Shown: positions 18,938 to 28,743, counted from the first letter of the stretch. The stretch is 64,000 bases of DNA from Culturomica massiliensis (GCF_900091655.1 NZ_LT594621.1:868001-932000), one strand, 5' to 3'. Numbers and translations are program-made. The notes: a model not told the origin generated them from the letters alone.

Positions 18938-19378
18938 TTATTCGGAAACCACGTCGAATTCCACATTTACTTTCACATCTCTGTGAAGTTTTATCGTTGC
19001 AGAATAAGTTCCCACTTCTTTGATTTCTTTCAGCATGATTTTCTTACGATCGATATCATACCCTTGTGCCTGTAAAGCTTCAGAGATCATGATATTATTC
19101 ACGGATCCGAAAATTTTGCCGGTACTGCTTGTTTTTGCACCGATCGTCAGTTTCAACGCTTCGAGTTTAGCAGCCAGTTCCTGAGCTTCCGCTCTTAATT
19201 TAGCTTCTTTGTGTGCTCTTTGCTTGGTATTTTCTGCTACAACTTTTTTAGCCGATTCGGTGGCAAGGATAGCATATCCCTGGGGGATAAGGTAGTTACG
19301 ACCATAACCCGGTTTTACGTTGATTACGTCGTCCTTATGACCTAAGTTTGCTATATCTGTCAATAATATAATTTGCAT
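18938..19378 (-). CDS. rplI: 50S ribosomal protein L9
   Basis: A 146-residue L9 with the typical N-terminal RNA-binding domain (residues 1-50: LTDIANLGHKDDVINVKPGY, then GRNYLIPQGYA), a long central helix and a C-terminal domain beginning near residue 80 (KIFGSVNN). It binds 23S rRNA at the base of the L1 stalk. It is last in the order rpsF-rpsR-rplI, standard for Bacteroidetes. Confidence 0.98.
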   Translation of the reverse strand: MQIILLTDIANLGHKDDVINVKPGYGRNYLIPQGYAILATESAKKVVAENTKQRAHKEAKLRAEAQELAAKLEALKLTIGAKTSSTGKIFGSVNNIMISEALQAQGYDIDRKKIMLKEIKEVGTYSATIKLHRDVKVNVEFDVVSE

Positions 19379-19397
19379 TTTGTCCTCCTTCCTTAAA

Positions 19398-19667
19398 TTA
19401 TTTCATCAAATCGGTTACATAAGGCAATAAAGCAAGATGTCTGGCTCTTTTTACTGCTGTAGCCACTTTTCTCTGATATTTCAGAGAAGTTCCGGTAATT
19501 CTTCTCGGAAGGATTTTACCTTGTTCATTCAAGAATTTCTTTAAGAATTCAGGATCCTTGTAATCGATAAATTTAATTCTGCTCTTTAAAAAGCGGCAGT
19601 ATTTTTTCTTTTTGACTTCTACTGAAGGCGGGGTCAAATATCTGATTTCACTTTCGTTCTGTGCCAT
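19398..19667 (-). CDS. rpsR: 30S ribosomal protein S18
   Basis: An 89-residue S18 with the family core RFLKSRIKFIDYKDPEFLKK and RRITGTSLKYQRKVATAVKR. It binds 16S rRNA as a dimer with S6. It is only 3 bases after rpsF, so the partners are co-translated. The N-terminus (about 20 residues) is longer and more acidic than in E. coli. Confidence 0.98.
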   Translation of the reverse strand: MAQNESEIRYLTPPSVEVKKKKYCRFLKSRIKFIDYKDPEFLKKFLNEQGKILPRRITGTSLKYQRKVATAVKRARHLALLPYVTDLMK

Positions 19668-19670
19668 GGC

Positions 19671-20021
19671 TTATTTCTCCTCTCTTTTTTCTTGGTTTTT
19701 ACTTCTTCTCTTTAAAGCATACTCATATGCATACTTGTCTAATCTGAAGGTCAGGAAACGGATTACACGTTCGTCACGGCGATAAGCTGTTTCCAACTTG
19801 TCTACCAATGAGCCTTCTGCTTCAAATTGGAGTAAGTGATAAAATCCGGTCGTTTTTTTCTGGATCGGATAAGCCAGCTTGCGAAGGCCCCATGCCTCCT
19901 CATGTTCAATGGAACCGCCATTTTCCGTAATGGCATTCTTGAACTTTTCTACCGCTTCCTTTATCTGTATTTCAGATAAAACGGGAGTTGTAATGAAAAC
20001 GGTCTCGTAATGATTCAACAT
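19671..20021 (-). CDS. rpsF: 30S ribosomal protein S6
   Basis: A 116-residue S6 starting MLNHYETVFI, with the ferredoxin-like core (EEAWGLRKLAYPIQKKTTGF) and a basic C-terminal tail. It pairs with S18 on the 30S platform. It is the first gene of the operon. A -33/-7 promoter at 20060-20089 sits about 40 bases upstream. Confidence 0.98.
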   Translation of the reverse strand: MLNHYETVFITTPVLSEIQIKEAVEKFKNAITENGGSIEHEEAWGLRKLAYPIQKKTTGFYHLLQFEAEGSLVDKLETAYRRDERVIRFLTFRLDKYAYEYALKRRSKNQEKREEK

Positions 20022-20059
20022 AATTAATTGATTATTAGTATAAAAATAATTTGTCGGCG

Positions 20060-20089
20060 CAAAGATACTATTTTTATATGAAATGCAAA
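20060..20089 (-). promoter_or_regulatory. Promoter of rpsF operon
   Basis: On the minus strand TTTG (20089-20086), 18 bases, then TATCTTTG (20067-20060) followed by C, a good match to the Bacteroidetes promoter. The start codon of rpsF lies 38 bases downstream. Confidence 0.65.
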
Positions 20090-20123
20090 AACAAAGGGCT
20101 TTTAAATTAGATTATAAATGTTA

Positions 20124-21143
20124 TCAGTATATCTTTCTCTGATTGAGAGCCCTGTGATATTGCTTCGCATATATATTATGCTGATGAAGGGTTTTCGAAA
20201 AATAATGTCCTCCGGAAAAATCACTTTTCGCACAAAAGTAGAGGTAATCGTGTTTCTTGTAATGCAGTACGGCATCGATAACATTGACCGATGCCATTCG
20301 GATCGGTCCCGGAGGTAACCCCTGGTTCTTATACGTATTGTAAGGAGATTCGATTTCCATATGCTTGTTCAGAATCCGTTTCAGGGTGAAATCTCCCAAA
20401 GCAAATTTAAGGGTAGGACAAGCAGACAGCGGAATATTTTTATTCAATCGGTTGATGTAAACCCCTGCGATGACGGGGTGTTCTTCCGGACGAACCGTCT
20501 CTTCTTCAATAATTGAAGCCAATGTTATAACTTCCATGGGGGACAGGCCTGCTTTTTTTGCTTCGGCCAATCGGGTATCGTTCCAGAATTTCCGGTATTC
20601 CTCCGCCATTTTGCGGATCAGTTTTTCGGGTTTTGTATTCCAGTACACCTGATACGTGTTGGGAATAAACATACCGATGAATGTTTCCGGAGTAAATCCT
20701 AATTCCCTTTGTAAATCGGGACGTCGGGCTGTTTCCAGAAATTCCAGGGAATCGATTTCCAATTGACGTGAAACGACTCCAGCCAGCTGTTCCAGGGTAC
20801 GGAGGTTGTTAAATGTAAAATGAACTGCTTCCTGATTTCCGGAACGTAACAGATTAACCAGGGTATTATTGTTCATACCGTCTTTGAGCCGGTATCGCCC
20901 TGATTTTACCATTTCCGGGTATTTTTTCAGCCGGGAAACAAGGCGAAGCGTGTAACTGTTTTTTATATACCCGTTATTCTGCAAATTTTCCATTACATTT
21001 TCAAAAGAATCATCTTCCCGGATATAAAACACGCCTTCATCATCGACCTGTGTGTTGGGATAGCATACAAAATAGTATCCCAGGCCACCGGCAACGGCAG
21101 CAATCAACAATAAGGCGATCCCTGTTCTGGCAATGATTTTCAT
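20124..21143 (-). CDS. mltG: Endolytic murein transglycosylase MltG
   Basis: A 339-residue YceG-like protein with one N-terminal membrane segment (about residues 7-27), a LysM-like region and the catalytic domain with glutamate motif LASIIEEET near residue 210, followed by VAGVYINRL and the family block INSPYNTY-like (here IESPYNTYKNQGLPPGPI). It cuts nascent glycan strands and so sets their length. It is last in the operon after the nucleoid-associated protein gene (6-base gap). Confidence 0.95.
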   Translation of the reverse strand: MKIIARTGIALLLIAAVAGGLGYYFVCYPNTQVDDEGVFYIREDDSFENVMENLQNNGYIKNSYTLRLVSRLKKYPEMVKSGRYRLKDGMNNNTLVNLLRSGNQEAVHFTFNNLRTLEQLAGVVSRQLEIDSLEFLETARRPDLQRELGFTPETFIGMFIPNTYQVYWNTKPEKLIRKMAEEYRKFWNDTRLAEAKKAGLSPMEVITLASIIEEETVRPEEHPVIAGVYINRLNKNIPLSACPTLKFALGDFTLKRILNKHMEIESPYNTYKNQGLPPGPIRMASVNVIDAVLHYKKHDYLYFCAKSDFSGGHYFSKTLHQHNIYAKQYHRALNQRKIY

Positions 21144-21149
21144 AATTGC

Positions 21150-22196
21150 TTACTCTTCGTCCCGGAAATAAAGCTTATAGTAGTTCATATCCCGGGCCGT
21201 ATCGTATCCTTTTTCGATATATTTACGTTGTCCGTGTATATACACGTGGAAATTTTTATCCAATTTCAGTACATGTCTGAAATACTTTTTCTCGTCTTTA
21301 ACGGCAAAATCCGAGACGGGGAAGGTGTTGCTTAACGGAAGTTCCTTTTCTTCTTCATATTGTTTTTTAAAATTCTCGAAAGCATTGATAACTTCTGGCT
21401 CCCGGACTACTTCCTCTTTAAAGCGGTCTTCAGAGAAAACTTCCGCTTCCTTGAAAAAATTCAGGGAACGGTTCAGCATGTCGATCTGATCGGCCCGGGG
21501 CACGTCGTTTTCTTTATTGTATATATCTTTGACAAAATCTTTGCACAGATTCAGATAGTTGGCTGTCTGAAAATAGCTGTCGTTTGTAGGTTGTAAACCC
21601 AGAAAATCTGTCGTCCAGTAAATCGCTTCCTTGGTATTTGTCTTATCCAGTATCGACACTTTATATCCGCTTTCGGCATGTGTATTGAAAATAATGCAAG
21701 CCTTGTCCAGCTTACGGATATTGATTCCGGATTCACTTTCCAACTGATATGTATTTTGATTCATGACAATCTTGAGAAAAGTGTCTTTCGTTTCCGATTT
21801 AAATATACCGATGGCATCACAAACGCCTTCTTCTATGTTACAATTCCGGAAGTGAACGACATACAATTCGCCCGCTTTGATATTGGGATTGTTTGATTGT
21901 TCGAACAGATGCTGGGCCATAAATACCGATTGCACATAAAAAGATGCTTCGTTATTGAATATGTCGGTAACTGCCCCGTAAACCGGATTATTCATCAATT
22001 CGTCCTCATAGGGAAGAAAATTGTAAAAAGCATCCTTTTTAAAGGGAGAGAGGAAATAATTTTTCAGTAATCCCACGACATCCGGATCATCCGGTAAAAA
22101 ACATTTATCCGAAACCGTCAACTCGCCGCCATCGTACTTGTTCCCAATGTTGTGGATTACAATATTGGAGATTTCACAATTTTCAAAATTTATCAT
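21150..22196 (-). CDS. Nucleoid-associated protein (NdpA/YejK-like family)
   Basis: A 348-residue protein that I assign to the 37-kDa nucleoid-associated family (PF04245) from its opening strand pattern (ISNIVIHNIGNKYDGGELT), the block VVHFRNCNIEEGVCDAIGIF, and the end region FRHVLKLDKNFHVYIHG. E. coli YejK is nucleoid-bound, with little known of its role. No signal peptide is seen. It lies between DUF3078 and mltG with gaps of 3 and 6 bases. Confidence 0.82.
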   Translation of the reverse strand: MINFENCEISNIVIHNIGNKYDGGELTVSDKCFLPDDPDVVGLLKNYFLSPFKKDAFYNFLPYEDELMNNPVYGAVTDIFNNEASFYVQSVFMAQHLFEQSNNPNIKAGELYVVHFRNCNIEEGVCDAIGIFKSETKDTFLKIVMNQNTYQLESESGINIRKLDKACIIFNTHAESGYKVSILDKTNTKEAIYWTTDFLGLQPTNDSYFQTANYLNLCKDFVKDIYNKENDVPRADQIDMLNRSLNFFKEAEVFSEDRFKEEVVREPEVINAFENFKKQYEEEKELPLSNTFPVSDFAVKDEKKYFRHVLKLDKNFHVYIHGQRKYIEKGYDTARDMNYYKLYFRDEE

Positions 22197-22199
22197 ATC

Positions 22200-23765
22200 T
22201 CAGAATCTAAAATTAACGCCTAAGTTCAAATTCTCTTTAAATTGCAGTTTCTTCGAATAGTTTTCGTCGTATACGACATTTGTATATACCGAAGCCCGCA
22301 TAAAATAGTTTATCTTAAAATCAAGCTGAACCTGCCAATTACCGGTGAAACTCTGTTGCGAATTATAGTAACTGCTGAACATAATCAGTTCGTTACGTAC
22401 ATCGATAAATTTGAATAATGAAAATTTATTCCGGAGCTCGACACGGGCACCGGCATCTCCCTTGGATTTTTTGCCGGCATCTACACCGTAACGTCCCGGG
22501 TCGATACCCACAGTGTCCCTTAAATAAGTCCATTTTCCGGCAATAGGGGACAGATACAGGGAAAAATTATCATTCGGCTTGTAGTCCATACCGACGGATA
22601 AAGTAAAATAACCCGGAGTCATGAAATTTCCGATTTTTTTCTTTTCGTTTTCACCCGAATATTCATAAGAATTGAAAACAGTAGTCAGGATATTCAACTG
22701 GGCCGTATAATACCAATGTTTAAAAGCTTTTTGACCGACTTTCGAATTCAATTCCAGTTTTTCTTCATTTTTCCTTATATTCTGATCTCCGCTTTTAAGG
22801 AATCCCAAACGGTAATGCAGAAAGTTTTCCCAACTGGTTTTATTCTTATTGTAGTTGATGAAATAACGCAGATTACTCAAAACAGAGAGGGAATTTTCAC
22901 CGCCGCCGGACCAGTTTGCCACATAACCTTGTCCCATGGCCATTTCTACTTCCGAATAATAAGTCCAGTGACGTCGGTGGAGTTCGCCCGGAGTAAGAGC
23001 CTGAAGATGGTAATAAGAAGCCGCCAGGCGGTTTGAAATTTTTTTGGCACGGGCCTTTTTCAAATCCATTTTAGAGCGATATACATCGTCATCTACATAA
23101 AAACGGATTGTATTTCCCGGAGGAGCAACCTGTATCCACGTCCCGATTGAATCACCCAGTTTATTTACCGCCCAAAACCGATGGTATTCTTTACGGCCGT
23201 TGTTGATCCAGAATTTCAAAGTGCTGTCAGTCGTATTACTGATTTCAATCATAACGGAATCCCGGCTGATTTTTTTCAGCCATATATAATTTGAATCAAG
23301 CTGAATGTAAGAAGCCAGTGTTCTCAAATCCGAATCAAACGTATAGCGGACGGTGTCGGAAGCGTACCGGATACTGTCTATGACCAGGCGGGCATTGACC
23401 GTATTCAATGCTTCCTCATTTTTACAGGTCGTACTGACATAATCCCGGATGTAATTCACCATATTTTTCAAGGTATCGTTCTGGGCATAACGCATCAGGA
23501 CATCCAGGGCATTATTCAGATCAGAGTCCCGGTGCTTTTCCTTTTTCAGATTTTGAATGGCATAACGGATTGCCGGATTCTCAATATGGTTGTTTTTCAA
23601 GTTTTTCTTTAAAAATGACAAATTTGCAGGGAAAGCCAATTGTCCGGATTCTAAAGGCTGTACATCCAGATTTCTGATTTCCATGATCTCCGGATATAAA
23701 AGCTGTCCGAAAGACGAATTAAAACTCATCAATAAAGCACACAAAATCAATACAATACGACACAT
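22200..23765 (-). CDS. DUF3078 outer-membrane-type protein
   Basis: A 521-residue exported protein with signal peptide (LILCALLMSFNSSFG, cleavage near residue 20). The N-terminal half (about 25-250) is helical then beta-rich. The C-terminal half is a predicted beta-barrel, opening with the DUF3078 signature NWSGGGENSLSVLSNL and ending in F (NLGVNFRF), as outer-membrane barrels do. In typical DUF3078 proteins the barrel makes up most of the protein; here it has a long N-terminal addition. Function is unknown. It is in an operon with a dehydrogenase upstream and a nucleoid protein and mltG downstream. Confidence 0.8.
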   Translation of the reverse strand: MCRIVLILCALLMSFNSSFGQLLYPEIMEIRNLDVQPLESGQLAFPANLSFLKKNLKNNHIENPAIRYAIQNLKKEKHRDSDLNNALDVLMRYAQNDTLKNMVNYIRDYVSTTCKNEEALNTVNARLVIDSIRYASDTVRYTFDSDLRTLASYIQLDSNYIWLKKISRDSVMIEISNTTDSTLKFWINNGRKEYHRFWAVNKLGDSIGTWIQVAPPGNTIRFYVDDDVYRSKMDLKKARAKKISNRLAASYYHLQALTPGELHRRHWTYYSEVEMAMGQGYVANWSGGGENSLSVLSNLRYFINYNKNKTSWENFLHYRLGFLKSGDQNIRKNEEKLELNSKVGQKAFKHWYYTAQLNILTTVFNSYEYSGENEKKKIGNFMTPGYFTLSVGMDYKPNDNFSLYLSPIAGKWTYLRDTVGIDPGRYGVDAGKKSKGDAGARVELRNKFSLFKFIDVRNELIMFSSYYNSQQSFTGNWQVQLDFKINYFMRASVYTNVVYDENYSKKLQFKENLNLGVNFRF

Positions 23766-23788
23766 ACTTTCAACTAAAATGCAGGTAT

Positions 23789-24610
23789 TTATTTAAAAGG
23801 GGAATCCGGTTCTTTAGCCATATGGGCATAGGTAAGCTTTTCTACGAATCGGGGCCACCATTTACTTAAAAAGACCGTCAGTTTTCCTTCGATAAAAGTC
23901 ATTATAATTTCTCTTTTCCGTTTCCGGATACCTTTAATAATGATCGAGGCACACCGTTCTGCCGTCATCATATTACTTTCATTACGAGGACTTTCTCCTT
24001 GTTGGCGCCCTTCGCTGTTCAAAGCCGTTTTGCGAATATTCGAGGCCGTAAAGCCCGGAGCTGCCACCAGGACATGCAATCCCTTTTTCCGGTTTTCTAC
24101 CCGTACTGTATTCAGGAAGCCCCGTACCGCAAATTTACTGGCAGCATAACCCGTTCTGCCGGGCAGACCGATATATCCGGCAATCGAAATAACCCCGACT
24201 AAACTGCCTTTCGTTTGCAAAAGGTAGGGAAGTGCGTATTTACTGCAATATACCGTTCCCCAGAAATTGACATCCATGACTTTGCGAAGCACGTTTGTAT
24301 CCAGGTCTTCCAATAAAGCACGCATAGAGATACCGGCATTATTAATCAATATATCGATTCGCCCGAAATAGCGGAATGTCTGTTCCATCAATTCCTTACA
24401 GGCCAATTCCTTTGTGACATCCGTACGGATCGATAATACATCGGCACCTTGTGCTTTCAATTCTTTTTCAATAACCAATAAGTCTTCCAGACTTCTGGAA
24501 GCCAAAGCAATTTTTGCACCTTGACGCGCCAATTCATAAACCAAAGCTTTGCCGATGCCAGAAGAGGCTCCTGTGACAACTGCAACTTTATCTTTCAGGG
24601 AATTCCGCAT
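23789..24610 (-). CDS. Short-chain dehydrogenase/reductase
   Basis: A 273-residue classical SDR with NAD(P)-binding GASSGIGKA (residues 15-23), NNAG near 90, and the catalytic Ser and YAASK (Tyr-Lys near 155-159). Its C-terminal hydrophobic stretch (FIEGKLTVFLSKWWPRFVEK) suggests membrane association, as in lipid- or ketosphinganine-type reductases. The substrate cannot be read from the sequence. It is first of the operon with DUF3078 23 bases downstream. A -7 element TATATTTG is at 24645-24652. Confidence 0.88.
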   Translation of the reverse strand: MRNSLKDKVAVVTGASSGIGKALVYELARQGAKIALASRSLEDLLVIEKELKAQGADVLSIRTDVTKELACKELMEQTFRYFGRIDILINNAGISMRALLEDLDTNVLRKVMDVNFWGTVYCSKYALPYLLQTKGSLVGVISIAGYIGLPGRTGYAASKFAVRGFLNTVRVENRKKGLHVLVAAPGFTASNIRKTALNSEGRQQGESPRNESNMMTAERCASIIIKGIRKRKREIIMTFIEGKLTVFLSKWWPRFVEKLTYAHMAKEPDSPFK

Positions 24611-24768
24611 ATCTCAAATATTTAAGCCAATCTTTTAAACTCCACAAATATAATAATTTCTAAAGGCTGAAAGACTATTTTTTTATAAAGTTTTATGATA
24701 TTTGTCCGGAAGGAAGAAGTTTTTATTTGTCCTATAATTTATATTATGTAAATTATGAATCCCGAAAA

Positions 24769-24793
24769 ATAAAGGGGAGAAGTTCCCCTTTAT
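24769..24793 (-). terminator. Terminator of the TPR gene
   Basis: A perfect 10-bp stem (ATAAAGGGGA, 24769-24778, with 24784-24793) and a 5-base loop, 15 bases past the TPR gene stop. On the minus strand the stem runs into TTTTTCGGG. Confidence 0.8.
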
Positions 24794-24807
24794 CATTCCG
24801 TAACGAA

Positions 24808-25968
24808 TTATTTTTCCAATTCAGCTTTCACTTCCTCGTATTTTTGCATATAACCCGGATCGTTATTTCTCAGTTTGAAATACAATTCTTTTAAGGTAGT
24901 CAGTGTATTTCTTTCCGTCGGATTCAGTTCCCGTGCTTTTTCGAAATACGGAATTACGGCTGTATAACCGGCATATACCTGTTCCATACCTTTGTTATAT
25001 TCGTCAGCATCTACGATGTCGTTTACTTTTTTGTGCAGTTCGATGACTTCTGTCAATTTGAGGTTTCCCAGGTTGTATTGTGCAGCAAAATCTTTCGGAT
25101 CTACAGAAAGGGCTTTTTCATACATAGCCATTGCTTTTTCCGGCTCTTTCATTTTCTCATACAACGTTCCTTTGGCTCTGTAGAAAGAAGCGTTATTCGG
25201 GTCTTGCTTGATGGCAGCATCCAGATATACTTCTGCTTTTTCCGGTTCACCGCCCAACAGGTAGTAATTGATCAATTCTACCAGCATATAAGCATCGTTC
25301 GGGAATAATTCATAGCCTTTGTGAAGGTATTCAACAGCTTCTTCTTCTTTCCCTTGTTCTTTCAATACGTTGGCCAGCATAGCGTAAGTACGGGCCGGTT
25401 CATAATTGTGTTTCAGGGATTCCTTATAAAATTTTTCAGCTTCGGCAAATTCTCCGGCTCTTTGAGCAGCCACACCGGCATTGAAGATAATAGCAGTATC
25501 TACAGCCGTAGAATTGACTATCGGAGATTTTTCGATTTCCAGTACTCTCTTGAATGCTCCCAAAGCACCTTTGAAGTTTTCTGAGTTATAATACTCGATA
25601 GCCTTGTTAGTATAATCCGCAATTAAATTTTCGTATTGGGTTTTCAGCTTTTTGTTAAATTTACCCTTTTCATCCAGTTGAATGGTTTTCTGAAAAGCTT
25701 CCCAGGCAACATCCAATGCATTCGGGTCCAGTTTACGATAATCATTTAGCGGACTCTCAAAAATCGCCTGATAAATCTGACCTTTTGTAAAATGAGATTT
25801 AGCGTCATTTACGCAGTTTTCGTGTGTAATGGCTTCATCAATCAGCTTTTTGGCTTCATCCAGCTTTCCGGACGTAAAATAACTTGTAGCCTGGGCTACT
25901 TTTCCTTTCTGTGCATAAGTAAAACCTGCACAGAAAAGTAAAATTACAATAAAAGTTAATTTTCTCAT
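24808..25968 (-). CDS. Exported tetratricopeptide repeat protein
   Basis: A 386-residue protein with signal peptide (FIVILLFCAGFTYAQ) and at least seven TPR-like units from residue 25 to the end; clear ones are AEKFYKESLKHNYEPARTYA, AVEYLHKGYELFPNDAYM and AMAMYEKALSVDPKDFAAQY. TPRs are protein-binding scaffolds, here probably periplasmic. It follows gyrA by 59 bases on the same strand and may share its transcript. No specific function can be assigned. Confidence 0.88.
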   Translation of the reverse strand: MRKLTFIVILLFCAGFTYAQKGKVAQATSYFTSGKLDEAKKLIDEAITHENCVNDAKSHFTKGQIYQAIFESPLNDYRKLDPNALDVAWEAFQKTIQLDEKGKFNKKLKTQYENLIADYTNKAIEYYNSENFKGALGAFKRVLEIEKSPIVNSTAVDTAIIFNAGVAAQRAGEFAEAEKFYKESLKHNYEPARTYAMLANVLKEQGKEEEAVEYLHKGYELFPNDAYMLVELINYYLLGGEPEKAEVYLDAAIKQDPNNASFYRAKGTLYEKMKEPEKAMAMYEKALSVDPKDFAAQYNLGNLKLTEVIELHKKVNDIVDADEYNKGMEQVYAGYTAVIPYFEKARELNPTERNTLTTLKELYFKLRNNDPGYMQKYEEVKAELEK

Positions 25969-26027
25969 ACGTAGGTGTTATTTAATTTATGTTTCAGTTT
26001 CACGTTTCAAACGCGCATTTTGTTTCA

Positions 26028-28532
26028 TTATTCATTCGAAGTATCTGCTTCCGGTGCATTCTCTTCATTGTCCATATTCTCATCTTCTTTGGATGCCGAC
26101 ACTTTGGCCACGGCAGCAATGGCATCATCGCTCCGCAGGTTTATCAGTTTTACACCCTGTGTATTCCGTCCCATGACTCTCAGCGAAGCGACTTCCATAC
26201 GAATCGTCAATCCGGATTTTGTGATAATCATCAGATTGTCTTCATCCGTAACGTCTAATAAAGCAATCAGATTTCCGGTCTTCTCCGTCAGATTTATCGT
26301 TTTGACTCCCTGGCCGCCCCGGTTTGTAATACGATAATCGCTGATAGCCGAGCGTTTACCGAAACCATTTTCAGAAACGACCAATATATCCGCTTTATCC
26401 GGTTCGACACATATCATTCCGATTACTTCATCCTCTTCGCTTTTCAGTTTGATTGCCTTTACGCCTGCTGCAATACGTCCCATCGGACGAACTTTAATTT
26501 CAGGGAAGCGGATTGCCTTACCGGATTTTACGGCCAACATAATATCGTTATCTCCATTGGTCAGTTTGGCCTCCAGTAATTGATCGCCTTCTTTGATCGT
26601 AATGGCATTCACCCCGTTTTGGCGCGGACGCGAATAGGCTTCCAGAGTTGTCTTTTTGATGATGCCTTTTTTGGAACATAAAACAATATAGTTGCTGTTT
26701 ATATAATCGGCATCTTTTAAGTCAAGCAGATTGATATATGCCTTAACTTTATCATCCGGTTCTATATTCAGCAAATTCTGTATGGCGCGTCCTTTGGACT
26801 GTTTTGTACCCTCCGGAATTTCGTATACTTTCAACCAGAAACACCGGCCTTTTTCCGTAAAGAACAACATGGTATTGTGCATTGTCGCCATGATCAGGTG
26901 TTCCAGGAAGTCTTCATCCCGGGTAGCCGATCCTTTCGACCCTACCCCTCCTCTATTCTGTACTTTGTATTCACTCAGAGGAGTGCGTTTTATGTAACCC
27001 ATATGTGAAATGGTAATAACGACTTCGTCATCGGCATAGAAATCTTCCGGATTGAATTCTTCCGAAGCGTATACGATATCGGTACGTCTTTCATCTCCGT
27101 ATAGCTCTTTCATTTCCAGTAATTCGCTCTTGACAATACGCATACGTAATTCCAGACTGTCCAGAATTTCACGCAAATGTGCAATCAATTTCTCGATTTC
27201 CTCGTATTCGGCGCGTAATTTATCCTGTTCCAGACCGGTAAGCTGACGCAAGCGCATATCGACGATGGCAGCAGCCTGAACATCTGACAGACTGAAACGA
27301 TCAATCAATGTATTACGTGCTTCTTCCGGCGTTTTAGAGCCCCGTATGATCCGGATAACTTCGTCGATATTGTCGCAGGCAATAATTAAACCTTCCAATA
27401 TGTGGGCTCTCTTTTCAGCCTGTCTCAATTCGAATTCCGTACGACGGGTCACCACCTCATGACGATGTTCCACAAAATAGTGAATCAAATCTTTAATGTT
27501 GAGTAGTTTTGGGCGACCGTGCACCAGTACGACATTGTTAACCCCGAAAGACGTCTGTAAAGCGGTATGTTTTAGTAAGGTATTCAATACCACGTTGGAA
27601 ATGGCATCTTTTTTTACATCGATCACGATCCGCATACCGTTCCGGTCGGACTCGTCGTTGACATTGGAAATTCCCTCGATTTTCTTTTCGTTGATCAATT
27701 CGGCGATGCGCATGATCAACTCCATTTTATTTACCTGATAAGGAATCTCATGTACAATGATTTTCTCTCTTCCGTTCGGAGTCACTTCTACGGAAGTTTT
27801 AGCCCGCACAATAATGCGTCCTCTCCCCGTCCGGTAAGATTCTTTGACACCGTTGTATCCGTATATCGTACCTCCCGTCGGAAAATCCGGAGCCTTGATG
27901 ATTTTGATCAAATCTTCAATGTCGATATCCTCATTATCGATATAGGCACATATCGCATCTACAACGTCATTGAGGTTGTGAGGAGCCATATTCGTTGCCA
28001 TACCGACAGCAATACCTGAAGCTCCGTTCACCAGTAAATTCGGAATTTTAGACGGAAGTACGGTCGGCTCCTTTAAAGATTCATCGAAGTTAGGAACCAT
28101 ATCCACCGTATCTTTATCCAAATCGGCCAGCATCTCTTCTGCAATTTTCTCCATACGGGCTTCCGTGTAACGCATGGCAGCAGGACTGTCTCCGTCAACG
28201 GAGCCGAAGTTACCCTGACCGTCGACCAAAGGATAACGCAAAGACCAGGGTTGTGCCATACGCACCATGGTCATATATACAGAACTGTCTCCGTGAGGAT
28301 GGAACTTTCCCATTACCTCTCCGACGATTCTGGCTGATTTCTTATAAGGCTTATTAGAATTGACTCCCAGTTCATTCATACCGAATAACACCCTCCGATG
28401 TACCGGTTTCATTCCGTCCCTTACGTCCGGCAATGCTCGTGAAACAATGACCGACATTGAATAATCAATGTAGGACGATTTCATTTCCTCTTCAATGTTA
28501 ATCTTAATGATTTTTTCTCCGCCGTTTTCCAT
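26028..28532 (-). CDS. gyrA: DNA gyrase subunit A
   Basis: An 834-residue type IIA topoisomerase subunit. It has the breakage-reunion domain with nucleophile Tyr122 in AAMRYTEARM, a long coiled coil (about 380-490), and the C-terminal beta-pinwheel with GyrA box QNRGGVGSKG (canonical QRRGGKG) near 545. The tail is acidic. Numbering matches E. coli in the quinolone region: Ser83 is kept, while the residue at E. coli Asp87 is Met87. The GyrA box together with the helical C-terminal repeats favours gyrase over ParC. Confidence 0.95.
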   Translation of the reverse strand: MENGGEKIIKINIEEEMKSSYIDYSMSVIVSRALPDVRDGMKPVHRRVLFGMNELGVNSNKPYKKSARIVGEVMGKFHPHGDSSVYMTMVRMAQPWSLRYPLVDGQGNFGSVDGDSPAAMRYTEARMEKIAEEMLADLDKDTVDMVPNFDESLKEPTVLPSKIPNLLVNGASGIAVGMATNMAPHNLNDVVDAICAYIDNEDIDIEDLIKIIKAPDFPTGGTIYGYNGVKESYRTGRGRIIVRAKTSVEVTPNGREKIIVHEIPYQVNKMELIMRIAELINEKKIEGISNVNDESDRNGMRIVIDVKKDAISNVVLNTLLKHTALQTSFGVNNVVLVHGRPKLLNIKDLIHYFVEHRHEVVTRRTEFELRQAEKRAHILEGLIIACDNIDEVIRIIRGSKTPEEARNTLIDRFSLSDVQAAAIVDMRLRQLTGLEQDKLRAEYEEIEKLIAHLREILDSLELRMRIVKSELLEMKELYGDERRTDIVYASEEFNPEDFYADDEVVITISHMGYIKRTPLSEYKVQNRGGVGSKGSATRDEDFLEHLIMATMHNTMLFFTEKGRCFWLKVYEIPEGTKQSKGRAIQNLLNIEPDDKVKAYINLLDLKDADYINSNYIVLCSKKGIIKKTTLEAYSRPRQNGVNAITIKEGDQLLEAKLTNGDNDIMLAVKSGKAIRFPEIKVRPMGRIAAGVKAIKLKSEEDEVIGMICVEPDKADILVVSENGFGKRSAISDYRITNRGGQGVKTINLTEKTGNLIALLDVTDEDNLMIITKSGLTIRMEVASLRVMGRNTQGVKLINLRSDDAIAAVAKVSASKEDENMDNEENAPEADTSNE

Positions 28533-28604
28533 CTACTAATTATATTGTTAACTTGTTTAAATCCAAATATTTACACAAACGCTGCACTCCCACCCGTGAA
28601 AACC

Positions 28605-28616
28605 TCACAAATGTAA
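28605..28616 (-). promoter_or_regulatory. gyrA -7 element inside an operator-like palindrome
   Basis: On the minus strand TACATTTG (28615-28608) matches the -7 consensus, 75 bases upstream of gyrA. The same bases form a one-mismatch copy of the TTACA-N2-TGTAA palindrome seen around the XRE gene. No good -33 TTTG is seen. The shared sequence may simply reflect the -7 consensus. Confidence 0.45.
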
Positions 28617-28743
28617 TAAATTCAACCGAATTTTAAGACATAAACGAATGAAAGTTTTAATATTCCTACTTGCTCCGGACGTATAAATCCTACGAGAAAG
28701 GGGAAGGATTATCAATCCTGATATCATTGATTATGTATGAGAT

